Below are positions 53,508-63,383 of a stretch of 64,000 nucleotides of DNA, piece after piece. Origin of the DNA: Lysobacter alkalisoli. GTDB lineage: Bacteria > Pseudomonadota > Gammaproteobacteria > Xanthomonadales > Xanthomonadaceae. The notes beneath the pieces are model-generated. The model was not told the DNA's origin. It saw only the letters and a list, made by a program, of their open reading frames with translations, and did no database searches. Numbering within the stretch: position 1 is the stretch's first letter; each line of letters starts with the position of its first letter. A program made the position numbers and the translations under genes. The stretch spans positions 754,001 through 818,000 of the forward strand of contig NZ_CP041242.1 in the NCBI RefSeq assembly GCF_006547045.1, given 5' to 3'.

Positions 53508-55985
53508 TCAGTGTAGCCGTGTCCGAAGGTCGACCACCCATGGGTGGTCCTCGCCAAACCCCTCGGAAAACACATCTGCGGCGTACCGGTAATGCACTTC
53601 TGCCTGCTCGGGGCGCGACTGCTTCTCGCGCAGGCTTCCCATGGTGCGTTCCAGCATCGCTCTTCTGAAGTTGTTGGCTGGCAGAGTCCTGGATGCATTC
53701 GAGAGAGCCTCTTCGAGATGGGTTTCGGCCCGGTCGAGCTCTCCTTTCATGATGTGCGCGCTGGCCAGGTTGTCCTGCACAAGCAGCACGTGAGCCTGGT
53801 TGCGATGTCCGGCATCGCTTGCGAGCCGGAGGGTGTGTTCGAGCAGTTCGATGGCCTCGTCGGGACGCTGTGAGGCCACCAGCGCCTGGCCGAGCCGGTT
53901 CATCGTGTAATGCGTCCATTTATGCGCCTCTCCGTGGACTTCGATGCGCTCATGCAGGACATGCCGGAGTTGCGTCAGGGCGGAATCGCTGTCACCCCGC
54001 TCGAGGCTGATCTGCCCGAGGTAATGCGCCATCGTCAACGTCATCGGGTGCCGGGGACCGACGATGCGCGTCAGGTCGTCATGGATCGTGCGGAACCGGG
54101 TTTCGGCCTCGTCCCATTTCCCGCGCAGAAGCAGGATGTCGGCCAGCGACACGCTCTCCCACAGATATTGCAGATGGTAGGGGCCGAGTTCGTCACGGGA
54201 CGCAGCCAGTGCGCGGCGCGCCAGCGTTTCGGCATGTTCCCAGCGGTTGATTTCTGTGTACAGGTCGGACAGCTTCCAGTCGATGGCCGCCACCTGATCG
54301 GGCGCATGGGTGACGGCAGCGAGGCGCGCGGACTCGAGTTCGGTCAGGGCAAGATCGATCATCCCGGTCTCGTAAAGCAGCTGGACATGGTCTCGTCTGG
54401 CCTGAAGGGTGATCGGGCTGTTCCAGCCGGAATGCTTCCGCCGCGCTTCGAGGAGATGGCGATAAAGTTCTTCCGCCCGCGTGTACTGGCTGTCGAAGGT
54501 GGCCGTGCGCGCGAGTTGCTGCTCGATATCGAGCGTCAGGTCTGCCTCGTTCCCCAGTGACAAGCGGGCGTCGGACAGCGCCTTTTCCAGTCGCGTGCGC
54601 GCCGTGCCCCACAGTCCGAGCCCGAAGTAGGCGCGACCGAGCGTCAAGCCGATCTGTGCGCGTGCGGCAGGGCTGTGTACTCGCTGGCCATCGAGCCGGG
54701 CTTCGGCGTTTTCAAGCATGGCCATGACGGTGATTCTGGCGGGCTCGGTGCCCGGTTCGATGTAAGGATCGATCGATGCCAGCACGTCTTCGTTGAGGAA
54801 TGAATTGACTTCACTGGCAAGGGTGGCTTGTTCCTCGGCCCGTCGCCATTGGATCGATGTCGCCACGATCCCGGCCAGCATCGCGGCGATCGCGACTCCG
54901 GTTGCCGATGCCAGCCACTTCTCGCGCAGGGCCCATTGCATCACACGCTGGATGACATTGAGCGGGCGTGCACTGACCGGGTGGCCTTCGAGGAACCGTG
55001 AAAGATCGTGGGCCAGGGCCCGAGCGGTGCGATAGCGCTGATCCGGCCTGCGGCGCAGGCAGCGCATCACGATGGCTTCCAGGTCGGGCGGCAGCGGGCG
55101 CTGTCCGCGCGGCCGGCGGACGGCAGCCTGGGCAACGTTGCGGATGATCTCCTTGGTATCGTCGCCCTCGAATGGCGGCCTGCCGGTCAGCGACTCGTAC
55201 AGGATCGCGCCCAGCCCCCAGACATCGGTGGTCCGGCTCAGGCGCGGTCCGATCTGTACCTGCTCCGGAGCCATGTAGCCAGGCGTGCCGGAAATACAGT
55301 CGTTCTCGACGCCATCGGTGTTGTCTACGCGACGGGCGAGGCCGAAGTCGGTGATGTGCGGTTGACCATCGGCATCGATCAGCAGGTTTCCCGGTTTGAG
55401 GTCCAGGTGCAGGATGTCGAGCCGGTGCGCGTAGTGGACCGCTTCCGCGACCGTCAGGATCATCCGTGCCGCATCGGCCGGCGGCAACGGGCCATCGCGA
55501 TCGATCTGCTCCGCAAGCGTGCAGCCCTCGATGTACTGCATCGCGAACCAGGCCTGGCCGCGGCTTTCACCGATGCCATACACGGCGACGATGTTCGGGT
55601 GTTGCAGGCGGGCGGCATGGCGGGCTTCACGGTACAGGCCGGCGATCAGCTCCGGTGATGCCCAGATGCCAGTGTCGAGCAGCTTGATCGCGACGTCGCG
55701 TTGCAGCGACAGCTGGCGCGCCTTGTAGACCATGCCCATGCCGCCACGGCCGATCATCGACACCAGCCGGTAGTCGCCGAGATCGCATTGTGTCGGGTCG
55801 TCGAGATCTGGACCGGGACGCGAAGGCGGCGCGGTTTCCGGCCGCAGCGTGCGCAGTGCCGGTGACGTCTTGCCGGCATCCGGCCTTGAGCGGTCGAAGA
55901 TGCCACGCGCGATCGCGGAGTTGCGCCACCAGCGTGACGGTCGTGCCGGACCGGGGCCGCAGGGTGGTTGCGTCGACCCGGTCAT
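53508..55985 (-). CDS. Membrane Ser/Thr protein kinase with TPR tail
   Basis: 825 aa. Residues ~70-335 are a Hanks-type kinase: glycine loop IGRGGMGMVYKA, Lys101, DFG at 213-215, and YMAPEQ. The catalytic loop reads HLDLKPGN (193-200) instead of HRDLKPGN, so the usual arginine is lost. One membrane helix (~358-378) separates it from about 430 residues of tetratricopeptide repeats that should lie in the periplasm. Its start overlaps the sigma factor stop (TGATG), so the two are coupled. Such kinases are known to switch on the partner ECF factor by phosphorylation. Confidence 0.9.
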   Translation of the reverse strand: MTGSTQPPCGPGPARPSRWWRNSAIARGIFDRSRPDAGKTSPALRTLRPETAPPSRPGPDLDDPTQCDLGDYRLVSMIGRGGMGMVYKARQLSLQRDVAIKLLDTGIWASPELIAGLYREARHAARLQHPNIVAVYGIGESRGQAWFAMQYIEGCTLAEQIDRDGPLPPADAARMILTVAEAVHYAHRLDILHLDLKPGNLLIDADGQPHITDFGLARRVDNTDGVENDCISGTPGYMAPEQVQIGPRLSRTTDVWGLGAILYESLTGRPPFEGDDTKEIIRNVAQAAVRRPRGQRPLPPDLEAIVMRCLRRRPDQRYRTARALAHDLSRFLEGHPVSARPLNVIQRVMQWALREKWLASATGVAIAAMLAGIVATSIQWRRAEEQATLASEVNSFLNEDVLASIDPYIEPGTEPARITVMAMLENAEARLDGQRVHSPAARAQIGLTLGRAYFGLGLWGTARTRLEKALSDARLSLGNEADLTLDIEQQLARTATFDSQYTRAEELYRHLLEARRKHSGWNSPITLQARRDHVQLLYETGMIDLALTELESARLAAVTHAPDQVAAIDWKLSDLYTEINRWEHAETLARRALAASRDELGPYHLQYLWESVSLADILLLRGKWDEAETRFRTIHDDLTRIVGPRHPMTLTMAHYLGQISLERGDSDSALTQLRHVLHERIEVHGEAHKWTHYTMNRLGQALVASQRPDEAIELLEHTLRLASDAGHRNQAHVLLVQDNLASAHIMKGELDRAETHLEEALSNASRTLPANNFRRAMLERTMGSLREKQSRPEQAEVHYRYAADVFSEGFGEDHPWVVDLRTRLH

Positions 55986-56725
55986 CAGCCAGCTGCCACG
56001 TTGGATCCGCCAGGGATGCCGACGATTTCGCGCAGGGCCTCCAGTTCAGCCTCCAGGCTTTCGGCGTCGGTCACGGTCTGCACCAGTTCCGCCTGTACCA
56101 GCTCGCGCAGGCGCTGGCGCATCCGGTGCACGTGCACGGCCACGGTGTTGGGCTTCATGCCCAGCCGGCGAGCGACGATCTGGTAGTCGGCGGCGGTGGG
56201 CTTCTCGACCAGGAATCCGTTGATCGCTTCGTACAGTGCGGCCTTGTCGGGACCGCGGCATTCGCGTTCCAGTGCATGACCTGCATTGCGCAGCACGGTC
56301 AGGGCCCAGGCATGGTTGAAGGCCTGTTCGGGGGAACGTCCGGGATAGGGATCGCCGAGGTTGTCGTCGAGTTCGACCTGGCGCAGGTCGCCGCCGCGGC
56401 AGGCTGCGGCCCGGGCGGCATGTTCGTTGCTCAGGAAGCGGTTGAGCGCGGTCAGCAGGAACGAACGGAAGCGCCCGCGCCCGGGGTCGGCGCGCCGGTC
56501 CCAGCGCTGTTCGATCAGGCGGGTGAAGAATTCCTGGGTCAGGTCCTCGGCGTCACTGGTGTCGTGGCCGCGGCTGCGCAGATAGCTGAGCACCGGGCGA
56601 CGATAGGTTTCGCAGATAGCGACCAGGGCCTCCTGCGATTGCCCAGGCTGGTCGTGTCCATGAACGATGATGCTCCAGTGGGTGGTTGCGAATCGGGACA
56701 CGCCAGCCTCCGGTATCGCGAGCAT
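55985..56725 (-). CDS. ECF sigma factor linked to a Ser/Thr kinase
   Basis: 246 aa, with region 2 FATTHWSIIVHG ... YLRSRGHDTSDAEDLTQEFF and region 4 (VARRLGMKPNTVAVHVHRMRQRLRELV). The insert FRSFLLTALNRFLSNEHAARAAACRGG after region 2 marks the sigma group often found next to Hanks kinases and lacking an anti-sigma factor. Expected to direct RNA polymerase to a small regulon when the downstream kinase is active. The start is uncertain upstream; ATG 56725 (MLAIPEAG) is chosen. Confidence 0.88.
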   Translation of the reverse strand: MLAIPEAGVSRFATTHWSIIVHGHDQPGQSQEALVAICETYRRPVLSYLRSRGHDTSDAEDLTQEFFTRLIEQRWDRRADPGRGRFRSFLLTALNRFLSNEHAARAAACRGGDLRQVELDDNLGDPYPGRSPEQAFNHAWALTVLRNAGHALERECRGPDKAALYEAINGFLVEKPTAADYQIVARRLGMKPNTVAVHVHRMRQRLRELVQAELVQTVTDAESLEAELEALREIVGIPGGSNVAAG

Positions 56726-56867
56726 GCACCCCCTGTCTTGATGCCCAACGGGGGAGAGGGGTGGTTGCAGGCCACCGCAGCGTGATTGGCAAGTGAACTC
56801 CTGACAGACGGCGGCGGCTCGCCATCGGCGGACAGGCACCCGGGCGTGGGCGCCTGTCCGCCTGACC

Positions 56868-57209
56868 TCACGGTTGCCGTTCCTGGGGCCGGACTTCAGC
56901 CTTCGCGATCGCCTGGGACGGAGCCTGGCGGGGGGCGAGTTCGACCTTGTCACCGGCCAGCAGTCGATTGAAGGTCTCGGGGCCGATGGCTTCTTCCAGC
57001 TGCTTCTTCTTGCGGTCGTAGACGATGCGGTACTCGGGGTACGGGGTGCGGGCGCCGAGAACCATGCGGACATGGCGCTCGCTGACGCCGGAAATTTCCG
57101 ACAGGGCCTTGACCGAAGCTTCGTCTGCGGATGCGGGGGAGGGCGCGGCGATGAGGGCTACGCTGATGGCGGCGAGGGAAAGCACGCCGAAGTTGCGGGG
57201 GGTGTTCAT
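56868..57209 (-). CDS. Exported hypothetical protein (113 aa)
   Basis: Signal peptide MNTPRNFGVLSLAAISVALIA with AxA cleavage (SPASADE). The mature part has a helix-turn-helix-like stretch (VKALSEISGVSERHVRMVLGARTPYPEYRIVYDRKKKQL) and a Pro/Gln/Arg-rich tail. An exported protein with an HTH-like motif is odd; the similarity may be only structural. It lies 143 bp upstream of the ECF sigma gene on the same strand. Confidence 0.65.
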   Translation of the reverse strand: MNTPRNFGVLSLAAISVALIAAPSPASADEASVKALSEISGVSERHVRMVLGARTPYPEYRIVYDRKKKQLEEAIGPETFNRLLAGDKVELAPRQAPSQAIAKAEVRPQERQP

Positions 57210-57463
57210 GGCGGTCTCCTGGTGGGTGTGCCGGGTACCTGGCGGGATGCGCAGGCCTCTCGTGCCCCGGCAGTGACTACTTCAGGATTCCATCGCGGTT
57301 ATGACAATGGGCGATGCCCGGCTGCTATCAGTTGGTGCCGATGCAAGAACAGGTCGCCTGGCGGTGGCTGTCTGTGCCGTGGGGCGGGCATGATGACGAG
57401 GTGAACGCCCTGTCCACGCGTGTTCAGGCATGCTCGCGCCGATCGAGGAAGACCGGGGGGCGG

Positions 57464-58888
57464 ATGTCCAGACAGTGCGGGGCGCGTATCGGAGGCGGGG
57501 GACGGCGGGCCTGGGTCGCATGTTGGGTTTCGCTTCTGATTGCCCCGTCTCTGATCGCCGCCAGCGCCACACAGGCACAACCGCAGCCCGGACACGTGCC
57601 GCTGGATTTCGAGCAGGCACAGCGGCGCCTGTTGGAGGTGTCCGACGCGATGGCGGCGGCGGAAGCCGGAGTGCGCGGCAAGGCGGCCGAACTGGAGGCG
57701 AGCCGGCGCTTGCGGCTGCCCGAGATCGGTATCGACGTCCGTCGCATCCAGTTCGAGAAGACCCTGGAGCTTCCGCTGGGATCGCTGGCGCCCGTGGCCG
57801 AGGACTACGGGATCCAGTCGCCATTGACGTTCGAGTTTCGCGACTGGCGCACGCGCCCCTCGCTGACCGCGATCCTGCCGCTGTATACCGGCGGACGCAT
57901 CCCGGCCGCCCGCAATGCCGCCGCCGCGGCCCTGCGCCAGAGCGCTGCGGAGCGTGAGCTGGAATCGCAGTCGTTGATGGTGCAACTGGTGCAAGCGTAC
58001 TTCGGCCAGCAGCTGGCCGAGCTTGCCGTGGACGTGCGCCGCGACGTCCGCGATGGACTGGAGCGCCACTTGGCCGATGCGCGCGCGCTTGAGCGGGAAG
58101 GTATCGCGACCCGTGCGCAACGGTTGCAGGCAACGGTGGCCCGGGATCGAGCCGAGCGCGACTACCAGGCCGCGATGGGTGATCTTGCAAGCGCCCGCGC
58201 CACGCTGGCCCTGCTGTTGCGGGCCGGCGGCGATGTCGAGCCGACCTCGGGGCTGTTCGTCCACGATGCTCCGGTCGAGACGCTGGATGCACTCATCGCC
58301 TCAGCGGCTACCAGTCACCCGCAGCGCCTGCGGCTGCAGGCGCTGTCCGAACAGGCGAGCGAGTCGGTGCGCGTGCATCGCGCGGAACTCAAGCCGCAGG
58401 TGTTCGCGTTCGGCCAGTACGACCTGCGGCATGGTGATGCACTGTTGACCGACCCCGACTGGGTGATCGGACTGGGGCTGAAGTACACCTTCCTTTCGGG
58501 AGGCGGGCGGATGCAGCGGCTTGCCGCGGCGCACGCGCAGCACGATCGTGCCGAGGCCGGGCTGCGCGAAGCCGGCAACCGGATCGAGATCGGCATGACC
58601 CGTGCCTGGAACGCGATGGAGACCGCACGCCGGCAGTTCGGACTGCTGGACAGTGCGATCGCCGAGGCGGAGGAGAATCTGCGCCTGCAGGAACTGTCGT
58701 TCCGCGAGGGCATGGCGACCTCGCTCGATGTGGTCGATGCCCGGCTGGCGTTGGGGGCGGTGCGGGTCGAGCGGGCGCAGGCGGCGTATGCGTACGACGT
58801 CGCGCTCGCGCAGCTGCTGGAGGCCGGCGGCCAGGCGCACCGCTTCCTCGAATATTCCCATACCGCGGACAAGGTGCTGGTGCCATGA
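57464..58888 (+). CDS. TolC-family outer membrane efflux protein
   Basis: 474 aa with signal peptide (RAWVACWVSLLIAPSLIAASA). Two repeats of the outer membrane efflux fold are seen, with coiled-coil helices (AEAGVRGKAAELEASRRLRLPEI, RNAAAAALRQSAAERELESQ) and GLKYTFLSGGGRMQRLAAAHAQ. It is the first gene of an exporter operon; the HlyD-like gene overlaps its stop by ATGA. GTG or TTG starts upstream are possible but 57464 gives a sensible signal peptide. Confidence 0.88.
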   Translation: MSRQCGARIGGGGRRAWVACWVSLLIAPSLIAASATQAQPQPGHVPLDFEQAQRRLLEVSDAMAAAEAGVRGKAAELEASRRLRLPEIGIDVRRIQFEKTLELPLGSLAPVAEDYGIQSPLTFEFRDWRTRPSLTAILPLYTGGRIPAARNAAAAALRQSAAERELESQSLMVQLVQAYFGQQLAELAVDVRRDVRDGLERHLADARALEREGIATRAQRLQATVARDRAERDYQAAMGDLASARATLALLLRAGGDVEPTSGLFVHDAPVETLDALIASAATSHPQRLRLQALSEQASESVRVHRAELKPQVFAFGQYDLRHGDALLTDPDWVIGLGLKYTFLSGGGRMQRLAAAHAQHDRAEAGLREAGNRIEIGMTRAWNAMETARRQFGLLDSAIAEAEENLRLQELSFREGMATSLDVVDARLALGAVRVERAQAAYAYDVALAQLLEAGGQAHRFLEYSHTADKVLVP

Positions 58889-59910
58889 ACGACGACCTGC
58901 AAAGGGATGCTTCAACGCCAGTGGCGGCAGGGCCCGGTGCAAGGGCGCGGCGATGGTGGCCGCTGCTGGTGGTGATGGTGCTCGGGTTCGGGATCTGGCT
59001 CGCATTCCGCGCGCCTCCGGACCGGGTCCAGGCGATGGCCGATGCCGACAGCGTGAAGGTTGCGGCCAAGATCACCGCCCGGGTGGCGCGCCTGCTGGTG
59101 CGGGAGGGCGACCGTGTCGAAGCGGGGCAGGTGCTGTTCGAACTGGACAGCCCGGAGGTCGCAGCCAAACTCGAACAGGCCGAGGCGATGTTGGCTGCGG
59201 CGCGCGCGCAGGCGGAAAAGGCGGAAGAGGGCGCGCGCAGCGAGGAGATCCGGGCCGCCGAAGCGAACTGGAAACGCGCGGCGGCCGGGCGCGATTTCGC
59301 TCACGCCACCTGGCGTCGTCTCGAGAATCTGCATGCCGAGGGCGTGGTCAGCCGGCAACGTCGTGACGAGGCGCTGGCGCAGGCGCGCAGTGCCGAGGAA
59401 CAACAGGCGGCTGCGCGGGCGCAATACGACCAGGCCCTGGCGGGCGCGCGCAGCCAGGATCGCGATGCCGCGCAGGCACAGGTCAGGCAGGCAGAGGCGG
59501 CGGTGGCGGAAGTACAGGCGGCGCGCGCTGAAGTGGCCGGGCATGCGCCGGTTGCAGGCGAGATCGGCACACGACTGGTCGACGTGGGCGAACTGGTGCC
59601 GGCGGGCTACCCCGTGTTCACCCTGGTCGACCTCGATGCGATGTGGGTGGCCATGTACCTGCGCGAGGATCAGTTTGGCGGCGCGTCGGTCGGCAAGCGC
59701 ATCAACGGCCACATCCCCGCGCTCGAGCGCGAGGACGTCGAGTTCGAGATCTACTACATCGCCCCGGCCGGCGATTTCGCCACCTGGCGCGCGACCCGGC
59801 AGTCGTCCGGCTACGACGTGAAGAGCTTCGAGGTCAGGGCCCGGCCGGTCGAGCGGATCGAGGGGTTCCGGCCCGGCATGAGCGTGCTGTTCCGGTGGCC
59901 GCAGCGCTGA
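58885..59910 (+). CDS. HlyD-family membrane fusion protein
   Basis: 341 aa with an N-terminal membrane anchor (WWPLLVVMVLGFGIWLAF). Lipoyl halves (VKVAAKITARVARLLVREGDRVEAGQVLFEL and VAGEIGTRLVDVGELVPAGYPVFTLV) flank a long Ala/Glu/Arg coiled-coil hairpin. Like YhiI/YbhG type adaptors it links an inner membrane ABC-2 permease with TolC. It overlaps the TolC gene by four bases. Confidence 0.92.
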   Translation: MNDDLQRDASTPVAAGPGARARRWWPLLVVMVLGFGIWLAFRAPPDRVQAMADADSVKVAAKITARVARLLVREGDRVEAGQVLFELDSPEVAAKLEQAEAMLAAARAQAEKAEEGARSEEIRAAEANWKRAAAGRDFAHATWRRLENLHAEGVVSRQRRDEALAQARSAEEQQAAARAQYDQALAGARSQDRDAAQAQVRQAEAAVAEVQAARAEVAGHAPVAGEIGTRLVDVGELVPAGYPVFTLVDLDAMWVAMYLREDQFGGASVGKRINGHIPALEREDVEFEIYYIAPAGDFATWRATRQSSGYDVKSFEVRARPVERIEGFRPGMSVLFRWPQR

Positions 59911-59930
59911 CTACTACCGGAGCAGGCGCA

Positions 59931-61084
59931 ATGCAGCGGATGCTGGCGGTCACGCGGCGCGAACTGGTCTTCCTGCGGCGACATCCCTGGGAAGCGGGCA
60001 TGTCGACCTGGCTGCCCTGCCTGATGATGGCCCTGCTCGCCTGGCAGTTGAGCGCCGGCGGCATCCGCGAACTGCCGATCGCGGTGGTCGACCAGGATCG
60101 TTCCGAAGCCAGCCGCGAACTGCTGCGCGGGCTCGACGCCAGCCCCGGACTCCGGGTCAGCGCCCGCCCAGGCGACCTCCGGCAGGCCTGGTCGCTGGTA
60201 CGTCGGCTGGAGGTGTATGCCGTGGTCTATCTGCCGCCACGCAGCATGGAGGTGAAGGTCGGGGAGCCCGGCACCGTGTTCGCCTACTACAACGCCAGCT
60301 ATCTCAGCGCTGGCCAGTCGGCATCGCGCGATATCGGGATGTGGTCGATGCGTTCAACCGTCGTCTGGTGCAGCGCGAGGTGGCGCTGCAGACGGGTCCT
60401 GGAAACGTACGCGGCGTGCCGGTCGCGGTGCAGGGTACGGTCCTGTTCAACGCTGCACGCAGCTACGAGCGATTCCTGCTCGGGCTGTTCTTCCCCGCGC
60501 TGCTGCTGCTGGCTGCGGCGATGGCGATGGTCAGCGCGTTCGGACGTGAGTTCCGCGACACAACCGCCAGCGACTGGCTCCACAGCGCCGATGGCCGCAT
60601 GTCGGTGGCGGTGATCGGCAAACTGCTCCCGTACATCGCGTTGTTCATGCTCTATGGCATGGCCGGCATCCTGTGGATCTGTGCCCGCAGTGGTGCACCC
60701 GCGGGCAGTCTGCTGATGCTGGCGGCCGGGCAGGCGGCGCTCTACGCGGCCTATGGCGCGGTCGCGCTGCTGCTGGTCGGCGCGACACGCGACATGGGTA
60801 CCTCGTTATCGGTGATGGGGCTGTACGCAGGCACCGCAATGGCGTTCAGTGCGGGCACCTTCCCGATGCTCGAAGCGCCGCTGTTCGCTCGCGTGTGGAG
60901 CACGCTGCTTCCCTTCAGCCACTACGTGAAGCTGCAGGCGCAGCAACTGGACATGGGGTCGGCGTGGACGGTGTCGCTGTGGCCGTTGGCGATGCTGCTG
61001 CTGTTCGTGGTGATCGCGGGCGGGCTGGGCCTGAAGATGGTGATGCGCGCGTTGCCCGCACATGCCGGAGGAAAGTCCTCGTGA
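59931..61084 (+). pseudogene. ABC-2 type permease, frameshifted
   Basis: It begins MQRMLAVTRRELVFLRRHPWEAG (GGAG eight bases upstream) with TM1 and a periplasmic domain (ELPIAVVDQDRSEASRELLR ... VFAYYNASYLSAGQSASRDIG). The frame then fails near 60340, in the run ATCGGGATG. The rest (VVDAFNRRLVQREVALQTG ... five membrane helices ... LKMVMRALPAH) continues one frame over to 61084. One missing G would explain it. It may be a sequence error, since the flanking operon is intact and coding quality is high on both sides. Confidence 0.85.
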
Positions 61085-62208
61085 GGACGTTCTGGCACGC
61101 TCTGCGTGCGACCCTGCGGGCGGTTTTCGCCGACCGCTATGCACGCAACACGATGATCGGCGCGGTGGTGCTGTATTCGTTCCTGTATCCGGCCGCATAC
61201 CGGCATGAAGTGGCAAGCCGATTGCCCGTGGCCATCGTCGATCAGGATCGCAGTCCGATGAGCCGCGACCTGCTGCGCACGATCGATGCGGTGCGCGCGG
61301 TGAAGGTGGCGGCGGCAACGGAGTCGGTCGATGCGGCCGCGGCACTGGTCCGGCAGGGCAGGGTGGAAGGCATCGTCGTGATCCCGGCCGGTTTCGAGCG
61401 CGACATCCTGCGCGGCGGGCAGGGGCAGGTGGCACTGTATGGCAACGGTGCCTTCCTCGGGCGCGCGAGTACCGTGCTCAATGGCGTTGGCGATGCGGTA
61501 CGCGGGTTCGCGATGGATGCGGCACGGGTTCAGGCGCGGTTCGCCGGTGCGCCGACGCAGGTGCCGCTGCAACTGGTGCAACGACCGCTGTTCAATACCC
61601 GCGAGGGGTACGGCAGCAGCATCGTGCCGGGCGTGGCGGAACTGATCGTGCATCAGACCTTGCTGGTCGGAATCGGCGTGCTTGCCGGCGGGATGCGCCG
61701 CAGGCGCGGACGGCGACTGTCGTGGCGGCCGGTCGAGTTGGCCGGTATCGCGACCGCCTTCCTGCTGATCGGCGCCTTCGGCCTGCTGTACTACAGCGGC
61801 CTCGCCTTTTGGATTCAGGATTATCCGCGCGGCGGCAACCTGGCGGGACTGCTGGTCGCGGGCGGGTTGTTCCTCGCCGCCACGGTCCTGTTCGGCCTGT
61901 GGCTGGGCAGCTTCTTCAGTACCCGCGAGCGGGCGTTCCAGTACGTGGTGGCGACCTCGCTGGTGCTGTTCATGCTCGCCCACCTGTCGTGGCCGGTGAC
62001 CTCGTCGCCGGATGCGCTGCGATGGCTGGCGGCCCTGTTGCCAAGCACGCCGGGAATCAACGCCATGGTGAGGCTGAACCAGATGGGCGCTTCGCTTGGC
62101 GAGGTGGCGCCGCAACTGTGGAACCTGGCGGCGCTGGTCGTGCTGTACGGGCTGTCGGCGCTCTGGCGCTATCGCGCCAGGGATCGAGCAGGGGGATTTC
62201 GTTACTGA
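61081..62208 (+). CDS. ABC-2 type permease
   Basis: 375 aa starting at GTG 61081, overlapping the previous stop by GTGA. The layout matches its neighbour: TM1, periplasmic domain (LPVAIVDQDRSPMSRDLLRTIDAV), then five helices and a charged C-terminus. The two permeases are likely a heterodimer in the exporter with the upstream HlyD and TolC proteins. No ATP-binding subunit is encoded in or near the operon. Confidence 0.88.
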   Translation: MRTFWHALRATLRAVFADRYARNTMIGAVVLYSFLYPAAYRHEVASRLPVAIVDQDRSPMSRDLLRTIDAVRAVKVAAATESVDAAAALVRQGRVEGIVVIPAGFERDILRGGQGQVALYGNGAFLGRASTVLNGVGDAVRGFAMDAARVQARFAGAPTQVPLQLVQRPLFNTREGYGSSIVPGVAELIVHQTLLVGIGVLAGGMRRRRGRRLSWRPVELAGIATAFLLIGAFGLLYYSGLAFWIQDYPRGGNLAGLLVAGGLFLAATVLFGLWLGSFFSTRERAFQYVVATSLVLFMLAHLSWPVTSSPDALRWLAALLPSTPGINAMVRLNQMGASLGEVAPQLWNLAALVVLYGLSALWRYRARDRAGGFRY

Positions 62209-62273
62209 CGGCATGTCCACGGACACCAGACAGCGGTTACGCTCCCGGTTACGAGTCGCCATCCTCCAACTGC

Positions 62274-63383
62274 ATGGATTCCCTCACCCAGATCGTCCTC
62301 GGCGCTGCCGTCGCCGCGGCCATCGCACCGCCGCAGCATCGTCGCGCGGCCCTGCTGGCCGGCGCTGCGCTCGGCACCCTGCCGGACCTGGACGTGCTGC
62401 CGGTCAACCTGCTCACCGACGACCCGGTGCTGCGGATGACCTGGCACCGCAGCTTCAGTCATTCACTGCTGGTGCTGCCGCTGGTCGCCTGGATGATCTG
62501 GGAATGGTGCCGGCGGCGTGGCGGGCGGGTGGCCGAGTCGCCGCGGCGCTGGTTCTGGGCGATCCAGCTGGCCTTGTGCACGCATCCGCTGCTCGATGCA
62601 TTCACCGTCTACGGCACCCAGTTGCTGTGGCCGCTGCCGTTCAAGCCGGTGATGTGGTCGAGCGTGTTCATCATCGACCCGCTGTATACGGTCTGGCTGC
62701 TGCTGGCTTGCATGATCGCGTGGTTCCTGCGCGAACGGCTGGCGGCGCAACGGATGCTGCTGGTCGGGTTGTCGCTGAGTTCGCTGTACCTGCTGGCCTC
62801 GCTGGGTGCCAAATCGATGGTCGAGCGCGAGGCGGAGCGTTCGCTTGCGGCGGTGGGACTGGAGGACGCGCCGCGGTTCTCGGTGCCGATGCCGTTCAAC
62901 ATCCTGCTGTGGCGGGTAGTGGCGATGACGCCATCGGGCTTCGTCGAGGGCGAGCGTTCGCTGGTCGTCGACCGCGGAGCGATGACGTTTCGCGAGTATC
63001 CCTCCGACCGGCACGCCATGGCGACGGTATCGGACTACTCCGCTGTGCGCCGGCTGGCCTGGTTCAACCACGGCTTCATGAAGGCCGAGCAGCGCGACGG
63101 GATGCTGGTGCTCAGCGACCTGCGGATGGGAGCGGAACCCGATTACAGCTTCCGTTTCGTGGTGGCCGAGCGCGACGGCGAACGCTGGCGCGAGATTCCG
63201 TCGCGGCAGAAGCAGTGGCCGTGGGAGGCGAGTCGCAGGCTGGGGGGCATGTGGCAGCGGATCTGGCACGCGCCGGTCGATGAGGCTGCTCCGGCGGCCG
63301 CCGCGGCCACCGGAGTGGCTGGTGAGACGGAGAGAAGAGGAAGCGGGCCGGCCGGTGCCCGATCGCGCACGGCCGATCAGTAG
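62274..63383 (+). CDS. YdjM-family membrane-bound metal-dependent hydrolase
   Basis: 369 aa. N-terminal MDSLTQIVLGAAVAAAIAPPQHRRAALLAGAALGTLPDLD carries the family metal site (with HRSFSHSLLVLPLV and LCTHPLLDAFTVYG His/Asp motifs). About five membrane helices precede a soluble C-terminal domain. The C-terminus is Ala-rich and disordered. Members are LexA-regulated in E. coli (YdjM); no LexA box was recognised here. Function in the cell is unknown. It overlaps the methyltransferase gene on the other strand by 7 bp. Confidence 0.85.
   Translation: MDSLTQIVLGAAVAAAIAPPQHRRAALLAGAALGTLPDLDVLPVNLLTDDPVLRMTWHRSFSHSLLVLPLVAWMIWEWCRRRGGRVAESPRRWFWAIQLALCTHPLLDAFTVYGTQLLWPLPFKPVMWSSVFIIDPLYTVWLLLACMIAWFLRERLAAQRMLLVGLSLSSLYLLASLGAKSMVEREAERSLAAVGLEDAPRFSVPMPFNILLWRVVAMTPSGFVEGERSLVVDRGAMTFREYPSDRHAMATVSDYSAVRRLAWFNHGFMKAEQRDGMLVLSDLRMGAEPDYSFRFVVAERDGERWREIPSRQKQWPWEASRRLGGMWQRIWHAPVDEAAPAAAAATGVAGETERRGSGPAGARSRTADQ

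Noticed and set aside
57282-58292. Minus-strand frame opposite the TolC gene
   Set aside because: Pro/Arg/Ala-rich shadow; the plus-strand frame has a signal peptide and clear TolC repeats.
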